Source of the DNA: Siphonodentalium dalli
Taxonomy: Eukaryota; Mollusca; Scaphopoda; Gadilida; Siphonodentaliidae
Assembly (NCBI GenBank): GCA_032622095.1
Contig: CP136064.1
Coordinates: 276,979,614-277,043,613 of the forward strand
Direction: 5' to 3'
Length of the DNA stretch: 64,000 nt
Below, in pieces: positions 46,401 through 58,766 of the stretch; the stretch's first letter is position 1; the number at the start of each line of letters is the position of its first letter. The position numbers and the translations under genes were made by a program. The notes below the pieces were generated by a model, which worked only from the letters and a program-made list of their open reading frames with translations, searched no databases and was not told the DNA's origin.

Positions 46401-46799
46401 AGCTCAAACAGGCGTTCTTCGGGAGCGTTTAGTCAGCAGTGTATACTGAGGGGCCACGGGGCCCTGAACTTCGGCCCATTTAAGCGATTTGATAAATTAA
46501 AACATTTTATTTACAAATTTGTATTTTCACTTAACTGAAATATTAAAAGAGCATTTCGCGCCGACAGTGTTGTAAATGTATTAGTTCCGGTCGGCCCGGG
46601 ACTGTGGCTCTTTTAACCGAGTTCCGGCTTATCTGCTGAACGGTACCCACTGCCGTGAGATCATACTGCGTCCCTTCGCCATCATCCGGGTATACTCTTT
46701 CGATTCCACACTCAATACACAACTTTCATAATAAAGACAACATGCGTTACTTATATGTGACCCGCCATATCAAATCCAGTCGGAAGTCGGGATTTTTTT
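43416..46799. other. no gene seen
   Basis: Non-coding in all frames as far as I can judge. Holds poly-C runs (43663-43675, 45600-45616). A block at 43675-43790 resembles 53300-53410, so it is a dispersed repeat. Confidence 0.45.
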
Positions 46800-47173
46800 A
46801 CCCTGTGCCAATGCATTCTCTTATATATGCGAGTCGACCATAGGTCGCCTCGCATATATAAGAGAATGCATTGACCTAACAATTTTTTACAATTTTAATA
46901 ATTTGTTCTTGTATTCTTTAACAATTTTATAATTTCACCCATACAGAGCCCCAGACAAACATGAGCAGACGACACTATTCTATATGTGCTTCTATATATG
47001 TGTGGGGCTCCCTGCAGGGTAATGGATGTTTTTTTTATTTTATGTCCTAAAAATTGTAAGAAACATTTATTTAAAAAACATGATAAAACATTGTTAAGCC
47101 AATGCATTCTCTTATATATGCGAGGCGACCTATGGTTGACTCGCATATATAAGAGAATGCATTGGCACAGGGT
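46800..47173. mobile_element. MITE whose 74-bp TIRs are themselves hairpins
   Basis: Left TIR 46800-46873 and right TIR 47100-47173 are reverse complements with about one mismatch and end ACCCTGTGCC...GGCACAGGGT. Within each TIR, CAATGCATTCTCTTATATAT is repeated inverted around TCGACCATAGGTCGC, so each end folds alone. Other copies are at 50650-50777 and 53948-53990. Confidence 0.9.
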
Positions 47174-47999
47174 CAAACTCTACAACCCATGCAATTCCAC
47201 GACAAAATTATCACCATTACTTGTATCCACACTCAACCTGAGACAAACTAATTTAGCGCCCATTTCCAGTGCTAAGATAGCACGCATGGGTTTGTGTGAA
47301 TATCAGCCCATCGTATGGTTTCTATATTATGTAATTGTATAGTGTGTTGTATATAATGTATCTCTGAGTGGAGGAATGAACAATATATCCCTATCATCTC
47401 TCAAAGTGGTGATTATAAATAGCAAATAAGCCACTGGCTATTTTAGACAACTGGCATGTGTGTGGTACAGTTTGTAGATTCGATGACGACCGACTGGAAC
47501 GGATTTACATAGAATTCGATGCTCGAGCATGTAAAATATTACAACCTGTTATATCATTGGCACATTCATGAGTGTTTTTATATATCTGTTTTCTAAAGTG
47601 AACGGCTTTGTTGTTTGTCGGTACACCTTTACGGTTATCAGATGTAGAGCATGTGTTGGGATCAGATAGGTTTATTGAAATACGAGTATAGTTAATTACT
47701 TGTGCAATATATATCTATCGAATTTTTGTCCACCTATGTCACACGCAATGCCTGTTCCCATTGACGAGAATCTTATCATACCTTATATAATTGCCATCAT
47801 TTGTCACAGTGTAATAATGTAGGCATACACAGTCACGGTCACCTTCCACTTGCTAGATGCGAAAGTACATATTCAATACAGAGGTTTCGAACCAGGTCTA
47901 CTATTGAGGGCGGACGCAGGCGACCGACCCATATTTTAAAGATGCTATGTCCGATTTCACACCAAATTAATCAATATTTATAAAGGTATGTCTTGTCAC
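47174..47999. other. no gene seen; possible tRNA-like B box
   Basis: On the minus strand at about 47892-47881, GGTTCGAAACCT resembles a pol III B box, followed by no clear cloverleaf. A SINE remnant is possible but not supported. Confidence 0.3.
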
Positions 48000-48590
48000 T
48001 TAAAGGGGTACTGTACGCCAAATGTTGTTGTTGGTTTCTACAGTCTCCGATTCGGAGAATAAGGTAACAATTTTTTCATTACTTGAAAGTCTGTTGAGTA
48101 CGAAGTAGTGTTACGGATGACAAATTTACCGGAATGCAAAAATACAAATTGTCGTTGTCGAGTAATTTTTGTACAGTTTTCAACCAAATGAATCAAATAA
48201 AAGTTATATTATAGGCATACTAGTCCCATATAATCATTTAAGTTATTGTATCGTCGCTAGTCAGTGAGTGGCTTGAGTGTTCTCCCCGTATCATCATAAT
48301 ATTTTAAGCGATCGTGTGTGCGATCGGTTTAACAATCCAGTATCCCTCAATTACTTTGTTTGATTACGGAAATTCGTAATTTAATTGACGCCATTTTATG
48401 GCTCCAGTCATAAATTCAATTTATATCAAATTATTAACTTTTAAATTATTAAATTTTAAGATAGCCTATTAACCTGAGCGTTTACAGAATACATCTTCGA
48501 CTCAAATTACTTATGTTTCTATATATTATCGATATTAGATCGTTCTTGTCACCGGAAATTTAATGAAAATGGCGTACAGTACCCCTTTAA
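48000..48590. mobile_element. MITE with TTAAAGGGGTACTGTACGCC ends
   Basis: 21-bp perfect terminal inverted repeats at 48000-48020 and 48570-48590, each beginning with TTAA. The 591-bp interior is AT-rich and non-coding. TTAA at both ends fits a piggyBac- or Kolobok-type target duplication, or may be part of the TIR. Confidence 0.88.
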
Positions 48591-49651
48591 CTGGGCAAAG
48601 GGGAAATGAATTTGCAATGGTTATGCATCACGACAATGTACAAACGATTATATCATTTTAGCTGAAAACAAGTACAAACGATCATTATTTGTGTTTATTG
48701 TGTTTATTTGTTTATAGCGAAAAGAGGATAACAAAGGAAGAGAGACAAAATGCATACAATTCACCATTAAAAAAATTATCTCAATCCAGGGCATGGGAGA
48801 GCGTAACTCTTCCATACCCTAGCCTACTTTCTTACCTGTGACACGTAATTATAAAATAGTTAAAGGCACATTTTGTGTTTGGACAAATTTTGCAGACACA
48901 GCTCAACTTAAAAGAAAGACGAAGCAGCGATACTAGATATTACCTTGACATATTATTGTCCGAAAATGGGCTTTCTGTATACAACAACAATGGTGATAAA
49001 GAACAATAAATTAATATTTTGTCTTCATAAGAACTTTAAATTTCTCTTATTAGACAGCTAAACTGGTCGTTGGTGTGTAATATTTAAGATTTCAAAAACT
49101 ATATGTGCATGCAGCTTTAATTAATTTACGTTCTGAATTTCCCATAAATAGTATAATTAGTAAATTTTAACCATATTTTTTATTAATAATTTTTATTCAG
49201 ATCTCAATATATAACATCTCGAGTACATGAACAAATAAATTATATAATCAGTGATGTGTCAATTTGTTTCTATAGTCCAGGGTGAGTTATATCTCTCTTT
49301 GTTAAATGGTATTGGTGGGGGTAGAATCTAAAATTGTTAATTAATCTCTGGGTATGTCTCATTTGGGGGATGCCTGGGATCACAGTAATTTGGCAAAAGT
49401 AGTCGGGGACCACTCTGAGAGACCTCCAAACCCCCCATCGTAGACCAACCTACAACCGGTTCGCAGAAATCTTTGAAACTGATTGCGTCATATCCCAGAA
49501 TGGAGGTCAGAGGGCACATTGAGTGGCTCACAGACACCTTTTCATGCACTACGGCGTGATATATGATGTAGAATTCAGTTACTATATTTGCTCTATCAAT
49601 TACCATTTAGGGTTTAACTATTGAGGCATAAGCGCCTTTTTAAAATCTACA
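48591..49651. other. no gene seen
   Basis: AT-rich and without coding similarity. A minus frame at 49337-49606 is not recognised. Confidence 0.4.
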
Positions 49652-50194
49652 AATATTGGAGTGTTGGATGTTTAAGAAGATTTTCTATCATGTTCCATCT
49701 TTCACGAAAACAAATTTCTTTCTTCGAATCTGGATTGGCAGGGAAATAAGTTTCTATGGCTTTGTATATCCGGATTCGAATCCTTGGAGTGAGGGATTAA
49801 TAGGCTTCATTTTACATGAATATATATATCTCTTATATAAAAGAAGACATATATCAAGTATTGCTGTATTGCAGTTGCTGTCTTTCAAAATACCTAAGAT
49901 TACAAATTCTTGTGTAAATTGTGAAGAGATATTACAAGAATCATTTAAATGGTCTTGAAATTCAAGCAGTATTGACTTTGAGACTGCGCGTTCAAAGAAA
50001 AGGTGTAAAATGGTCTCTTTCGTATGACAAAATGACTGAATGACTGAAAATTGTTGTGATGTGGTCAAGAAAACCACTGTATCAATTGATGTTCCCGAAG
50101 TATAGTCTATCATTAAACAAATAACAATGATCAGTGTATTGAAATTAGATAAATCTGACAAAAGTTCATAATTGACAACGCTCGTTATCATCAA
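49652..50194 (-). pseudogene. LINE C-terminal fragment (Tx1/L1- or RTE-like)
   Basis: The frame 50194-49754 contains FCHTKETILHLFFE (remnant of the Cys-His motif after reverse transcriptase), FVILGI and YKRYIYSCK. After an indel near 49754 the next frame reads ETYFPANPDSKKEICFRERW and ends at a stop near 49660. This arrangement is known from the C-terminus of Tx1/L1-like LINEs. No RT core remains, so this is a 5'-truncated insertion. Confidence 0.7.
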
Positions 50195-50649
50195 CCGCTT
50201 TGGGACGACGGAAGCATGAACGCTATTTATAAGAGACCGTCATTTTAATTTGTGTTAGGCTAAAAACAGATAAAAACGTGTTAAAACTTCCGATTTTTAA
50301 AGTAGATATTTGGCAACACGTGCCTCATATTAATTGACTCTTGGTCCTATCTAAATAAAACGTACACAGGTGGTGTTATTGTCTCAAATTGGACATTTTA
50401 ACTGAGTGTCGAATTCACACGATTTAGATACAATATACATGTACAATGTAATTGCAAAAACTGCCGGAGATAACAGACTGATAAAAATGTTTCCAAGTGG
50501 AGAGGGTGCAAGTATATAATTTAAAACCGTTCCATTACTGGAGTTTCTTGGAATTTTGCGAAAACCCTGTGAGAGGAGAGAGAGTGGGTGGGCGCGAAGC
50601 GCCCGGGATGGTCGAAAAGATCGAGTGATCTTCTCCTTCACCCCAGAAA
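50195..50649. other. no gene seen
   Basis: Short stretch with a GC-rich patch at 50575-50640. No gene or repeat recognised. Confidence 0.4.
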
Positions 50650-50777
50650 ACCCTGTGCCAATGGATTGTCTTATATACCTATAAATTTACCTTGACCTCG
50701 TAAGCAAGCGCATTCTCTTATATATGCGATGCTCCCTATGGGAGACTCGCATATATCAGAGAATGAACTGACACAGG
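50650..50777. mobile_element. short copy of the ACCCTGTGCC MITE
   Basis: Begins ACCCTGTGCCAATGGATT and ends GAACTGACACAGG. The inner hairpin ATTCTCTTATATATGCGA...TCGCATATATCAGAGAAT matches the TIR hairpin of 46800-47173, so it is a diverged or internally deleted copy. Confidence 0.8.
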
Positions 50778-51089
50778 ATAGTTAATGCTGCACCAGCGCA
50801 GCTCCCACCATGAAAGGGTTAAGTATAGTTCTTTGCCAAGTATACTTTATAATGAAAATTATACTCGATATAGGACTACATCCTTGTGGTATAATCTACA
50901 ATCTGAAAATTTAATATTGGAATAATTCCAACCTCCATAAATCTTATATATATACGCCTGTACCAGAAATCGTATGGCCACATATACAATTTCGGAGGAA
51001 GTGAATTATGCTGTTCCAATGTAATGGTAGATCCGTTCTGTGTCAATAATTCGAACCCTTGTTCAGACTGATACTCTTCTCAACTCTCG

Positions 51090-52128
51090 GTGAAAGGGCT
51101 TCCTTTTATAAGGATGTCCCCGTATAGCCAATGGCTTCCTTTTATACGGATGTCCCCGTATAGCCAATGGCTTCCTTTTATAAGGATATCCCCGTATAGC
51201 CAATGGGTTCCTTTTATAAGGATGTCATCGCATAGCCGATGGCTTCCTTTTATAAGGATGTCCCCGTATAGCCAATGGCTTCCTTTTATAAGGATGTCAT
51301 CGCATAGCCGATGGCTTCCTTTTATAAGGATGTCCCCGTATAGCCAATGGCTTCCTTTTATAAGGATGTCCCCGTATAGCAAATGGCTTCCTTTTATAAG
51401 GATGTCCCCGCATAGCCGATGGCTTCCTTTTATAAGGATGTCCCCGTATAGCAAATGGCTTCCTTGTATAAGGATGTCCCCGTATAGCAAATGGCTTCCT
51501 TTTATAAGGATGTCCCCGTATAGCCGATGGCTTCCTTTTATAAGGATGTTCCCGTATAGCCAATGGCTTCCTTTTATAAGGATGTCCCCGTATAGCCAAT
51601 GGCTTCCTTTTATAAGGATGTCCCCGAATAGCCAATGGCTTCCTTTTATAAGGATGTCCCCGTATAGCCGATGACTTCCTTTTATAAGGATGTCCCCGTA
51701 TAGCCGATGGCTTCCTTTTATAAGGATGTCCCCGTGTAGCCAATGGCTTCCTTTTATAAGGATGTCCCCGTATAGCCGATGACTTCCTTTTATAAGGATG
51801 TTCCCGTATAGCCAATGGCTTCCTTTTATAAGGATGTCCCCGAATAGCCAATGGCTTCCTTTTATAAGGATGTCCCCGTATAGCCGATGACTTCCTTTTA
51901 TAAGGATGTCCCCGTATAGCCGATGACTTCCTTTTATAAGGATGTCCCCGAATAGCCAATGGCTTCCTTTTATAAGGATGTCCCCGTATAACCAATGGCT
52001 TCGTTTTATAAGGATGTCCCCGTATAGCCAATGGCTACCTTTTATAAGGATGTCCCCGTATAGCCGATGACTTCCTTTTATAAGGATGTCCCCGTATAAC
52101 AATGGCTTCCTTTTATAAGGATGTCCCC
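51090..52128. repeat. 36-bp satellite array
   Basis: About 29 units of TATAGCCAATGGCTTCCTTT then TATAAGGATGTCCCCG, with variants (CATCGCATAGCCGATGG, GATGACTTCC, GATGTTCCCG). Being 12 codons long, it yields a 340-codon minus frame (LYGDILIKGSHW repeats) and other long frames that I treat as artefacts. Confidence 0.95.
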
Positions 52129-52130
52129 GT

Positions 52131-52204
52131 TAGGTGGTGCATACGGTCACCGCAGTCTGGGATTGATGATGTTGGCGCGGGTTCGAGCCCCGACATGGGC
52201 GAAA
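52131..52204 (+). other. tRNA-like sequence, probable SINE head
   Basis: GGTTCGAGCCCCGA is a good pol III B box with a four-pair T-stem, and GGTGGTGCATACGGTCA upstream can serve as an A-box region. The acceptor ends do not pair, so it is not a functional tRNA. It starts 3 bases after the last satellite unit. Confidence 0.5.
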
Positions 52205-53483
52205 TTCGAGATATATGTTTATGCTTGATCTGATTTGAGGGACATCTCAATGTGACATTTTGATACATGGTCATTTCGATAATAAATTGGAATTTATTTG
52301 TTCACGCTCACTGGTGCAAGTACATTTGAAGCACTGAATTTTCACAGTGAGTCCTTGCCTCCATAAATCTGATATATATTAGTCTTAGTCATATCACGAA
52401 GTGACTGACCCTCACATGCAGAGTGTGTAAAGAAACTCACAATATTTCAGTCATGAAATGACTGAAAGTTTTAGTCATTTCCTGAAGTGACTGCATGGCC
52501 CCACAGTGGTTTCACGAAATTACTAAACATTTAGTCATTTCACGTCAGAGCATGATTTGATCCCAATATTCTAACCACGGTGGGGAATCACGTGGTTTCG
52601 AGGTTGGTGAGTACCACGCATTCAAAATGTGCAAACGCACAAAAATATAATATATGAGGAGCTGACAAAAACATAGCATGTTGACTGTTACGAGCATATG
52701 ATAGTTTATTTTTAAAACCATTTGATACCTTATTTATTCGGAAATATCAGCTTGTTTGAAAAAATATTATGCTGTAGCCCCCCCCCCCCCTTTCCCTCTG
52801 GTCTTCGGAATATCAAGCCTCCGAAATATATGCATGGGACTTCGGAATAAGGCGTCTTCGGATTATTGGTCCTCGGAATATCGGAATATAGTATTAAACA
52901 GAGCTGAGCAGCGATGATCGTGTGATAGTCGACCCATGCATGTGCAATCTCATCGAGTGCAAGCATTACCAGCCACGAGAGCCTCTTACATGCCAAATAT
53001 GCGTGTGGTGATAATTAAATTTTAGCTCCTCCAGAATGCGTTAAATAACTTCGCAGTGAGCAACGAGCAACGTAATTTTCACTCTTAATACTCTTATTGA
53101 TTAATTATACTGTTATATTCTGAACTGTGACAGATGAAATTCAATATTATAATCAGTCCTCGGGATGTTTTGGGCGTGACGACACTTCATCACTTCTCGT
53201 GCCAGAAAGGCTGGTTGGAAAACAGTTTGTAAGATTTACCTATGCTACAACCGACGATGATGATTTTCCCGCAACTTTTACGTAAGTAAATTATGTTAGT
53301 ATACGTGTACAACCCCTGTTTAAATTGCTCTGATAACTCGCTATGATGTTGGTGGGTCCTGCAGAATTGCTGGTAGGGCAAATTTATGCCATTACGAAAA
53401 AGTAGCGTTATATTTTCGCGAGTTGTCATTTTTGCTGTGTTTGGCTAATCCGAGCGATTTGGGGGGAAACCAGTGTCTGTAAG
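52205..53483. other. no gene seen; AGTCATTTC palindromes
   Basis: Between 52384 and 52546, AGTCAT(T/A)TCACGAAGTGACT-like near-palindromes recur about four times. A poly-C run is at 52778-52790. No coding signal. Confidence 0.5.
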
Positions 53484-53940
53484 ATAAGATAAGATAAGTT
53501 TAATTGGCAAAAACATCCTTATAAGGACAGTATGCATACATAATAACATATAATTGTACATTGTGTATTGAACAGTATAATAAATTATATTAATATAAGG
53601 TCAAGCTGAATGTGCAATGGGTCATTATTCTGTATTTGTTCATTGATTTATGATACAATGCTCATCACGTGCGGAGAATAATCTTCGGATCATATGACAA
53701 ATTGAAGTGCATGTATTTGACACATTGTTGGATAAGATTTTAACAAGCTGTTCAGTTTGGGTCATGCTTTCAAAGTCTGAGAACTGTGTCTTCATACGGT
53801 TTGTGAGCTCGAGACATTGTGTGCGGTAAGAGCTGCACTCTAAAAGAAAATGTTTTTCGTCTTCAATAGCATTATCTGAACAAAATATACAAAACCTTTG
53901 TTCCACTTTGTATGAAACATTCGAGAAGATATATATTTGG
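53484..53940 (-). pseudogene. LINE 3' end fragment (CR1/Jockey-like)
   Basis: Frame 53906-53640 on the minus strand: RFCIFCSDNAIEDEKHFLLECSSY is the Cys-rich motif found after reverse transcriptase in CR1/Jockey-like ORF2, followed by ~60 residues and a stop at 53640. Downstream comes a short 3' UTR and, at 53502-53484, a tail of TTATC repeats on the minus strand, as CR1-like LINEs often have. The body is missing, cut next to a MITE end at 53948. Confidence 0.8.
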
Positions 53941-53947
53941 GTTTTTT

Positions 53948-53990
53948 ACCCTGTGCCAATGCATTCTCTTATATATGCGAGTCGACCATA
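53948..53990. mobile_element. truncated end of the ACCCTGTGCC MITE
   Basis: ACCCTGTGCCAATGCATTCTC through GTCGACCATA is identical to the left end of 46800-47173, then stops at 53990 where the 57-bp satellite region starts. Confidence 0.85.
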
Positions 53991-54706
53991 CACTCTTAAA
54001 CATTTTGGTTTTTAAAAAAACCAAATTTGGTTTTGAACTTTGTCCCATATATGTAACCAAATTAGGTTTTGATCAAAACCAAATACCAAGCGCCAACTGG
54101 TTTTGATAAAAACCAAAATTGGTTTTGAACTTTTGTCCCATATATGTAACCAATTGGTATTGAGCACTTGATCAATATATGAAACCAATTTTGGTTTTGA
54201 TCAAAACCAAATGGTATTGAGCACTTGATCAATATATGAAACCAATTTTGGTTTTGATCAAAACCAAATGGTATTGAGCACTTGATCAATATATGAAACC
54301 AAATTTGGTTTTGATCAAAACCAAATGGTATTGAGGACTTGATCAATATATGAAACCAATTTTGGTTTTGATCAAAACCAAATGGTATTGAGCACTTGAT
54401 CTATATATGAAACCAATTTTGGTTTTGATGAAAACCAAATGGTATTGAGCACTTGATCAATATATGAAACCAATTTTGGTTTTGATCAAAACCAAATGGT
54501 ATTGAGCACTTGATCAATATATGAAACCAATTTTGGTTTTGATCAAAACCAAATGGTATTGAGCAATTGGTTTCATTCAAAACCCAAATTGGTATTGAAC
54601 TTTTGTCCCATATATGTAACCAAATTAGGTTTTGATCAAAACCAAATACCAAGCGCCAACTGGTTTTGATCAAAACCCAAACTGGTTTTATATATGAAAC
54701 CTGCAA
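53991..54706. repeat. 57-bp satellite with perfect 20-bp palindrome
   Basis: About seven regular 57-bp units at 54158-54560, each with TTGGTTTTGATCAAAACCAA (self-complementary) and TATTGAGCACTTGATCAATATATGAAA, flanked on both sides by diverged units with TTGTCCCATATATGTAACC. 57 bp is 19 codons, so open frames arise (FGFDQNQNW repeats) but are artefacts. Confidence 0.93.
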
Positions 54707-57030
54707 CCTTTAAGGGTACTGTACACTAAATCCACCCATTTATTGTACCATATCCATACTCAACAAAATATATGCAACACATGAATGAATTTGGTTTTCC
54801 AAGTTCGACATGTAAAATTATAATGAAAATTAATTTATGACCCAAGTCATAAATTGATTTTTATTATAATTACCAATCCATTGATATATTAAAGGGCTAA
54901 TTATAAAAAGGCTTTAGACAGTCTGAAACAGATGCCACCAGATTCCATTTCCAGTACAAAAATTCAGCTGATCACTTGCATGCTACAGGCTATCAAATTT
55001 CTATATTATGCCTTTCATACCCTCCCACAAACATACATGTACATGTATATGGGTTCTTTTTGCCAATTGGTCAAATCTTAAATTATACGAAAATCCATTA
55101 TTTTTGATGGTTTCTACCATAATAATGTTGGTTGCCAAGTAAATAGAAAATAAACGGTGACCATGTAATTTTTTTGTTTACGGTTATCACTTATTTACTG
55201 TTTACACAGTCCTGAAATTATTATGATAGAAACAGTTGGTACGCAAACAGTCAAGTGTTTCTCACATAATTTTGTGATTAATTTTTCAAGTGTGCATGCT
55301 GGCATAGAACTAAATTCCACAAGATGCTGCAAGATGTGGCAAATTACATGTAAAATTCCCTGAAATCACAAACCTCTGAGGACTATTCTACCATTTAAGT
55401 GCTGTCAGTAACCTTAAATTGAGGCATGTAATTTGCCTGCACATGTGAGGGCCACCCCATTCATGAATCATATCATAAGCAACCAAAATTAATAGTCGAA
55501 GATGAAGTAAATTGTCCAAATGACATAATTGGTTGCATCAATGTTGAATGAAGTTTTAAGATAAACATCAATGAAGACACAGTGAGATTTTGAAAATTAA
55601 ACTTTAATTCAAACATATCCAGCAGGAATAATTGTCATCCTAGCCATTCTTCCACAGCAGTGTATATTCCTGATGTATGTGCACACCTCACCATTGCAAC
55701 AATTGCAATGAATTAACACTTAATATATAGTTCATCACACCCTTCTTATATTGAACATTCCCAAGAATGACAGCTCATCTGTTTTTACACCTGTCATGCA
55801 GTAGAAATTTAAAGATCAGCAAACTCCTTTATATTCGCATCTGATGAATATAGCAGCACTTGACAGCATAGCATGTTACTAACTTCCCACAGGCTGCACC
55901 ACACTTGTATATTGTGGTGCAATATTTATGAATGAAAAGTTGACGAATAACATATTGTATCTGCACAGATAACACACATGCCTCCTCTGTATGCTGTGCA
56001 CATTCTGGTACTAAAGTTTCCAATGTCAGTGAACGAACATACTCTGAAAAGAAATGCATAAAATACTATGTTTAGGAAAAGTCAGATTTAAAGACATATA
56101 TTGCAGACTTATTTCATTGAATATTAAAAGCATTGTTAGGACATGGCAAAATATGCCCATGGCAATTCCAACAAAAGGCCTTTAACTCTGGTGAAATTGA
56201 CGTGCTGAACCAAAACTCAAACTTGACCTGTATTTTGTACATTAAAACACACACATTTCAAATTTCATTCAACTCAGTTGAGACTATCTAAAGTTATCAT
56301 CTGACATCTGGAATCCAAAAGCGAACTAACAGACAGACATGCAGCATAATACATCCCCTTTTTTAAACAGGCATATATGGGTGCATATAAACAATCAGTT
56401 AGTATCCAAACACTATCCCCACTGGAATTATGTAGCAAAAACCTGAGATTAAGAACTAAAATTCCAACCATATCCACTGTAGCATTTCAGAGAATACAAC
56501 GGTTGAACCACGTACAAATGTAAACATTTACTACTTTATTCAGGGCACCTTATTGAGTATAAACATTACTGAAATGATTGTCCCACTACTATTATACTAG
56601 TCACTGACTTTAATTGTTGTTTTCTGACTATTTGGATAAATTATTTTGGCATGATTGTTTATTATTCCATCAGCAGGTCCGGGAACACCTCACTGGATTG
56701 TTTCACATCACTTTAATTTGTCTTTAAAAGCACATCAGGTTATTGGATATTTACCAGGCCATTTATAAGGCTATCATGGCTATGGTTTATATAGTGTCAT
56801 CAGTATTCTGTGAATTAAAGTGCAAAATGCAGTGATTATTCACCCCCCCCCCAATTGCCCCTGTTTTTTTAATCTCCAGTTACCCTTCACAGGTATTATT
56901 TTATTTAGTCTCATTCCATACCATGACACTTAGAAGTACAGAATCTGCTAGACATTATTTGTTTGGACTCTTTTCCATAGGTAGGGAATTTAGACCTAAA
57001 TTCAACAAACATACAACATAAGGCTTTTTG
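54707..57030. other. no gene seen; possible MITE end
   Basis: TTAAGGGTACTGTACACTAAA near 54713 resembles the end of the 48000-48590 MITE, but its partner end is not found. The rest is AT-rich with no coding similarity. Minus frame 55829-56059 is Cys-containing but not recognised. Confidence 0.45.
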
Positions 57031-57390
57031 TTAAAGGTGCACAATCTGATCTGATTGTCCCCGGATCATCCAGTTACAACATGAACAACAACGGAAATTT
57101 ACACCGAAAGCCAATAGTCATCCAACATTACTTTTCATAACGTTATCTTCCGAAATTGATTTGCGATTACCTTGCGAGACCTCTCAATATCTTGTATATC
57201 TGCATATTTTTAGAAGAAGTCAGTGGAATGTTTGGTAGGCTGACAAATAATCGAGGTGGATAAAATTAACAGATTTGATAACTCAGAGCTTTGAGGGATA
57301 GGATCCTCAACTCAAATAAAATATTATTTAAACCCGAAGCTGAAGAAATAGTTATTTAGGGGGCGTCAAATCAGATTATACATCTTCTAA
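57031..57390. mobile_element. diverged copy of the 58767-59056 MITE
   Basis: Left end TTAAAGGTGCACAATCTGATC. Right end complementary (AATCAGATTATACATCTTCTAA), and the stretch CCCGAAGCTGAAGAAATAG at 57332 onward matches CCCCGAAGCCAAAGAAATAG of the other copy. Older and partly eroded. Confidence 0.7.
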
Positions 57391-57558
57391 GTGATGCGTA
57401 TTTATATAAAAACTTACATGTACAGTTGTAAATTGAATACATCCAAGTTCCAACTTTGGTCCAGTGTATGTCTTCCAGTCAATTTACTTCCACAGCAAGA
57501 CTTCTAGCTGACAGTCCTCTATAAAATATAACATACAGGTCTTATAAAATGATACCAA

Positions 57559-57812
57559 CAAGCCTTGAAATAGTGTGTCTGTCATTTGCAGAATGAGGTC
57601 CCCAGAGAAAGAATTTAGTTATGGTACCCCACATAGTGGGCTAGCATCACCAAATTCACCCTCTGTGAACCTCCTTCTGCTGAGGTGTAAGCAGCATGAG
57701 CTCTCCAGAGGGTGTATTTGGTGATTCTAGCCCACTGTGCGGGGTACCATCACTAAACTCACCCTCTGGGGACATCATTCTGCAAATGACAGGCACACCA
57801 TTTCAAGGCTTG
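57559..57812. repeat. foldback element, ~107-bp arms
   Basis: Arms 57559-57665 and 57706-57812 are reverse complements with scattered mismatches around a 40-nt loop. Includes mirrored GTACCCC and CAGTGGGCTAG motifs. Non-coding. Confidence 0.88.
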
Positions 57813-58766
57813 GACATGCACTAGTATATGAAATGACATGTACATCTATAGATTTACTTAAAATATCACATATTGTTCTGGATATAAATCTTTTCAATGT
57901 ACTGGCCACGACATATAGGATTTCAAACAAAGAAAACATTATTGCAGGCATGTCATACATGTAGCATGGTTTGATGACAGGTGAAATACCCATCATGGGT
58001 GGGGGGTGTTAGTAATCACATTCTTCATGACTTCGGGGCGGGCGGCCTTCATTTAGGTTATAGTTTAGAAATAACATTTATCAAATTATGATAATTTCCT
58101 CAAGAAGATACTATTATATAGTATAGAATAATTATTATATGAATGTGATATTATTCACAAAACACGCTTTGTGTCAGAGAAAATGCAAGTCGAGCAAAAA
58201 GAGCAGTGAATTGTTTATAAGCAGAGTCACGATAATACATCATTTCCTTATATTTGGATTTGTGTTTGGTGCATCTACAACTTACAACTCACAATACTAT
58301 CATAGTAAATTCCTTATTTGGTCTGTATTACCATATTTTAGTTAAGAGAGAATCCTAACTGGATAAGGGGGTGAGCTCGGAAAATAATTCAGGCACTTGT
58401 GCTGATTTTTACTTTTCGACCCTAGTTCGGACTCACTCATCCCCACATCCAAATTGTTTTTCTGTTTTCGGCAGTTTTTTCGACCATATTTGGACACCCA
58501 ACCCCCATTTTATCACTAAAACAGAGATTTGCGAGGGAGGGGGGAATTCACTGTAAACAGCTGTATATGAATTTCTGTGCATTCATGGATGTTAACATAA
58601 TTTACATGTAAATAGGAATGTGTCATTTTGGGGTCATTCGGCTAAAAAAAACATGGCTGCCAGTGGCCATCTTGGATTTCAAAATTTGCAACAAAATACA
58701 ACACGATAACTGCCTGCAGCCAGTTTAGCAGTTAGAATTACATTATTTCTCTTATTCTAAGGTGTT
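57813..58766. other. no gene seen
   Basis: Non-coding in my reading; short frames on both strands have no family signal. Confidence 0.4.

Noticed and set aside
46128-46538. 136-codon plus-strand frame
   Set aside because: No domain or family signal and no exon-like context.
51080-52102. 340-codon LYGDILIKGSHW repeat frame
   Set aside because: 36-bp satellite artefact; overlapping long frames on the other strand and in another phase show no single coding frame.
52131-52204. Functional tRNA gene
   Set aside because: B box is good, but acceptor and anticodon stems do not pair, so it is kept only as a SINE-like head.
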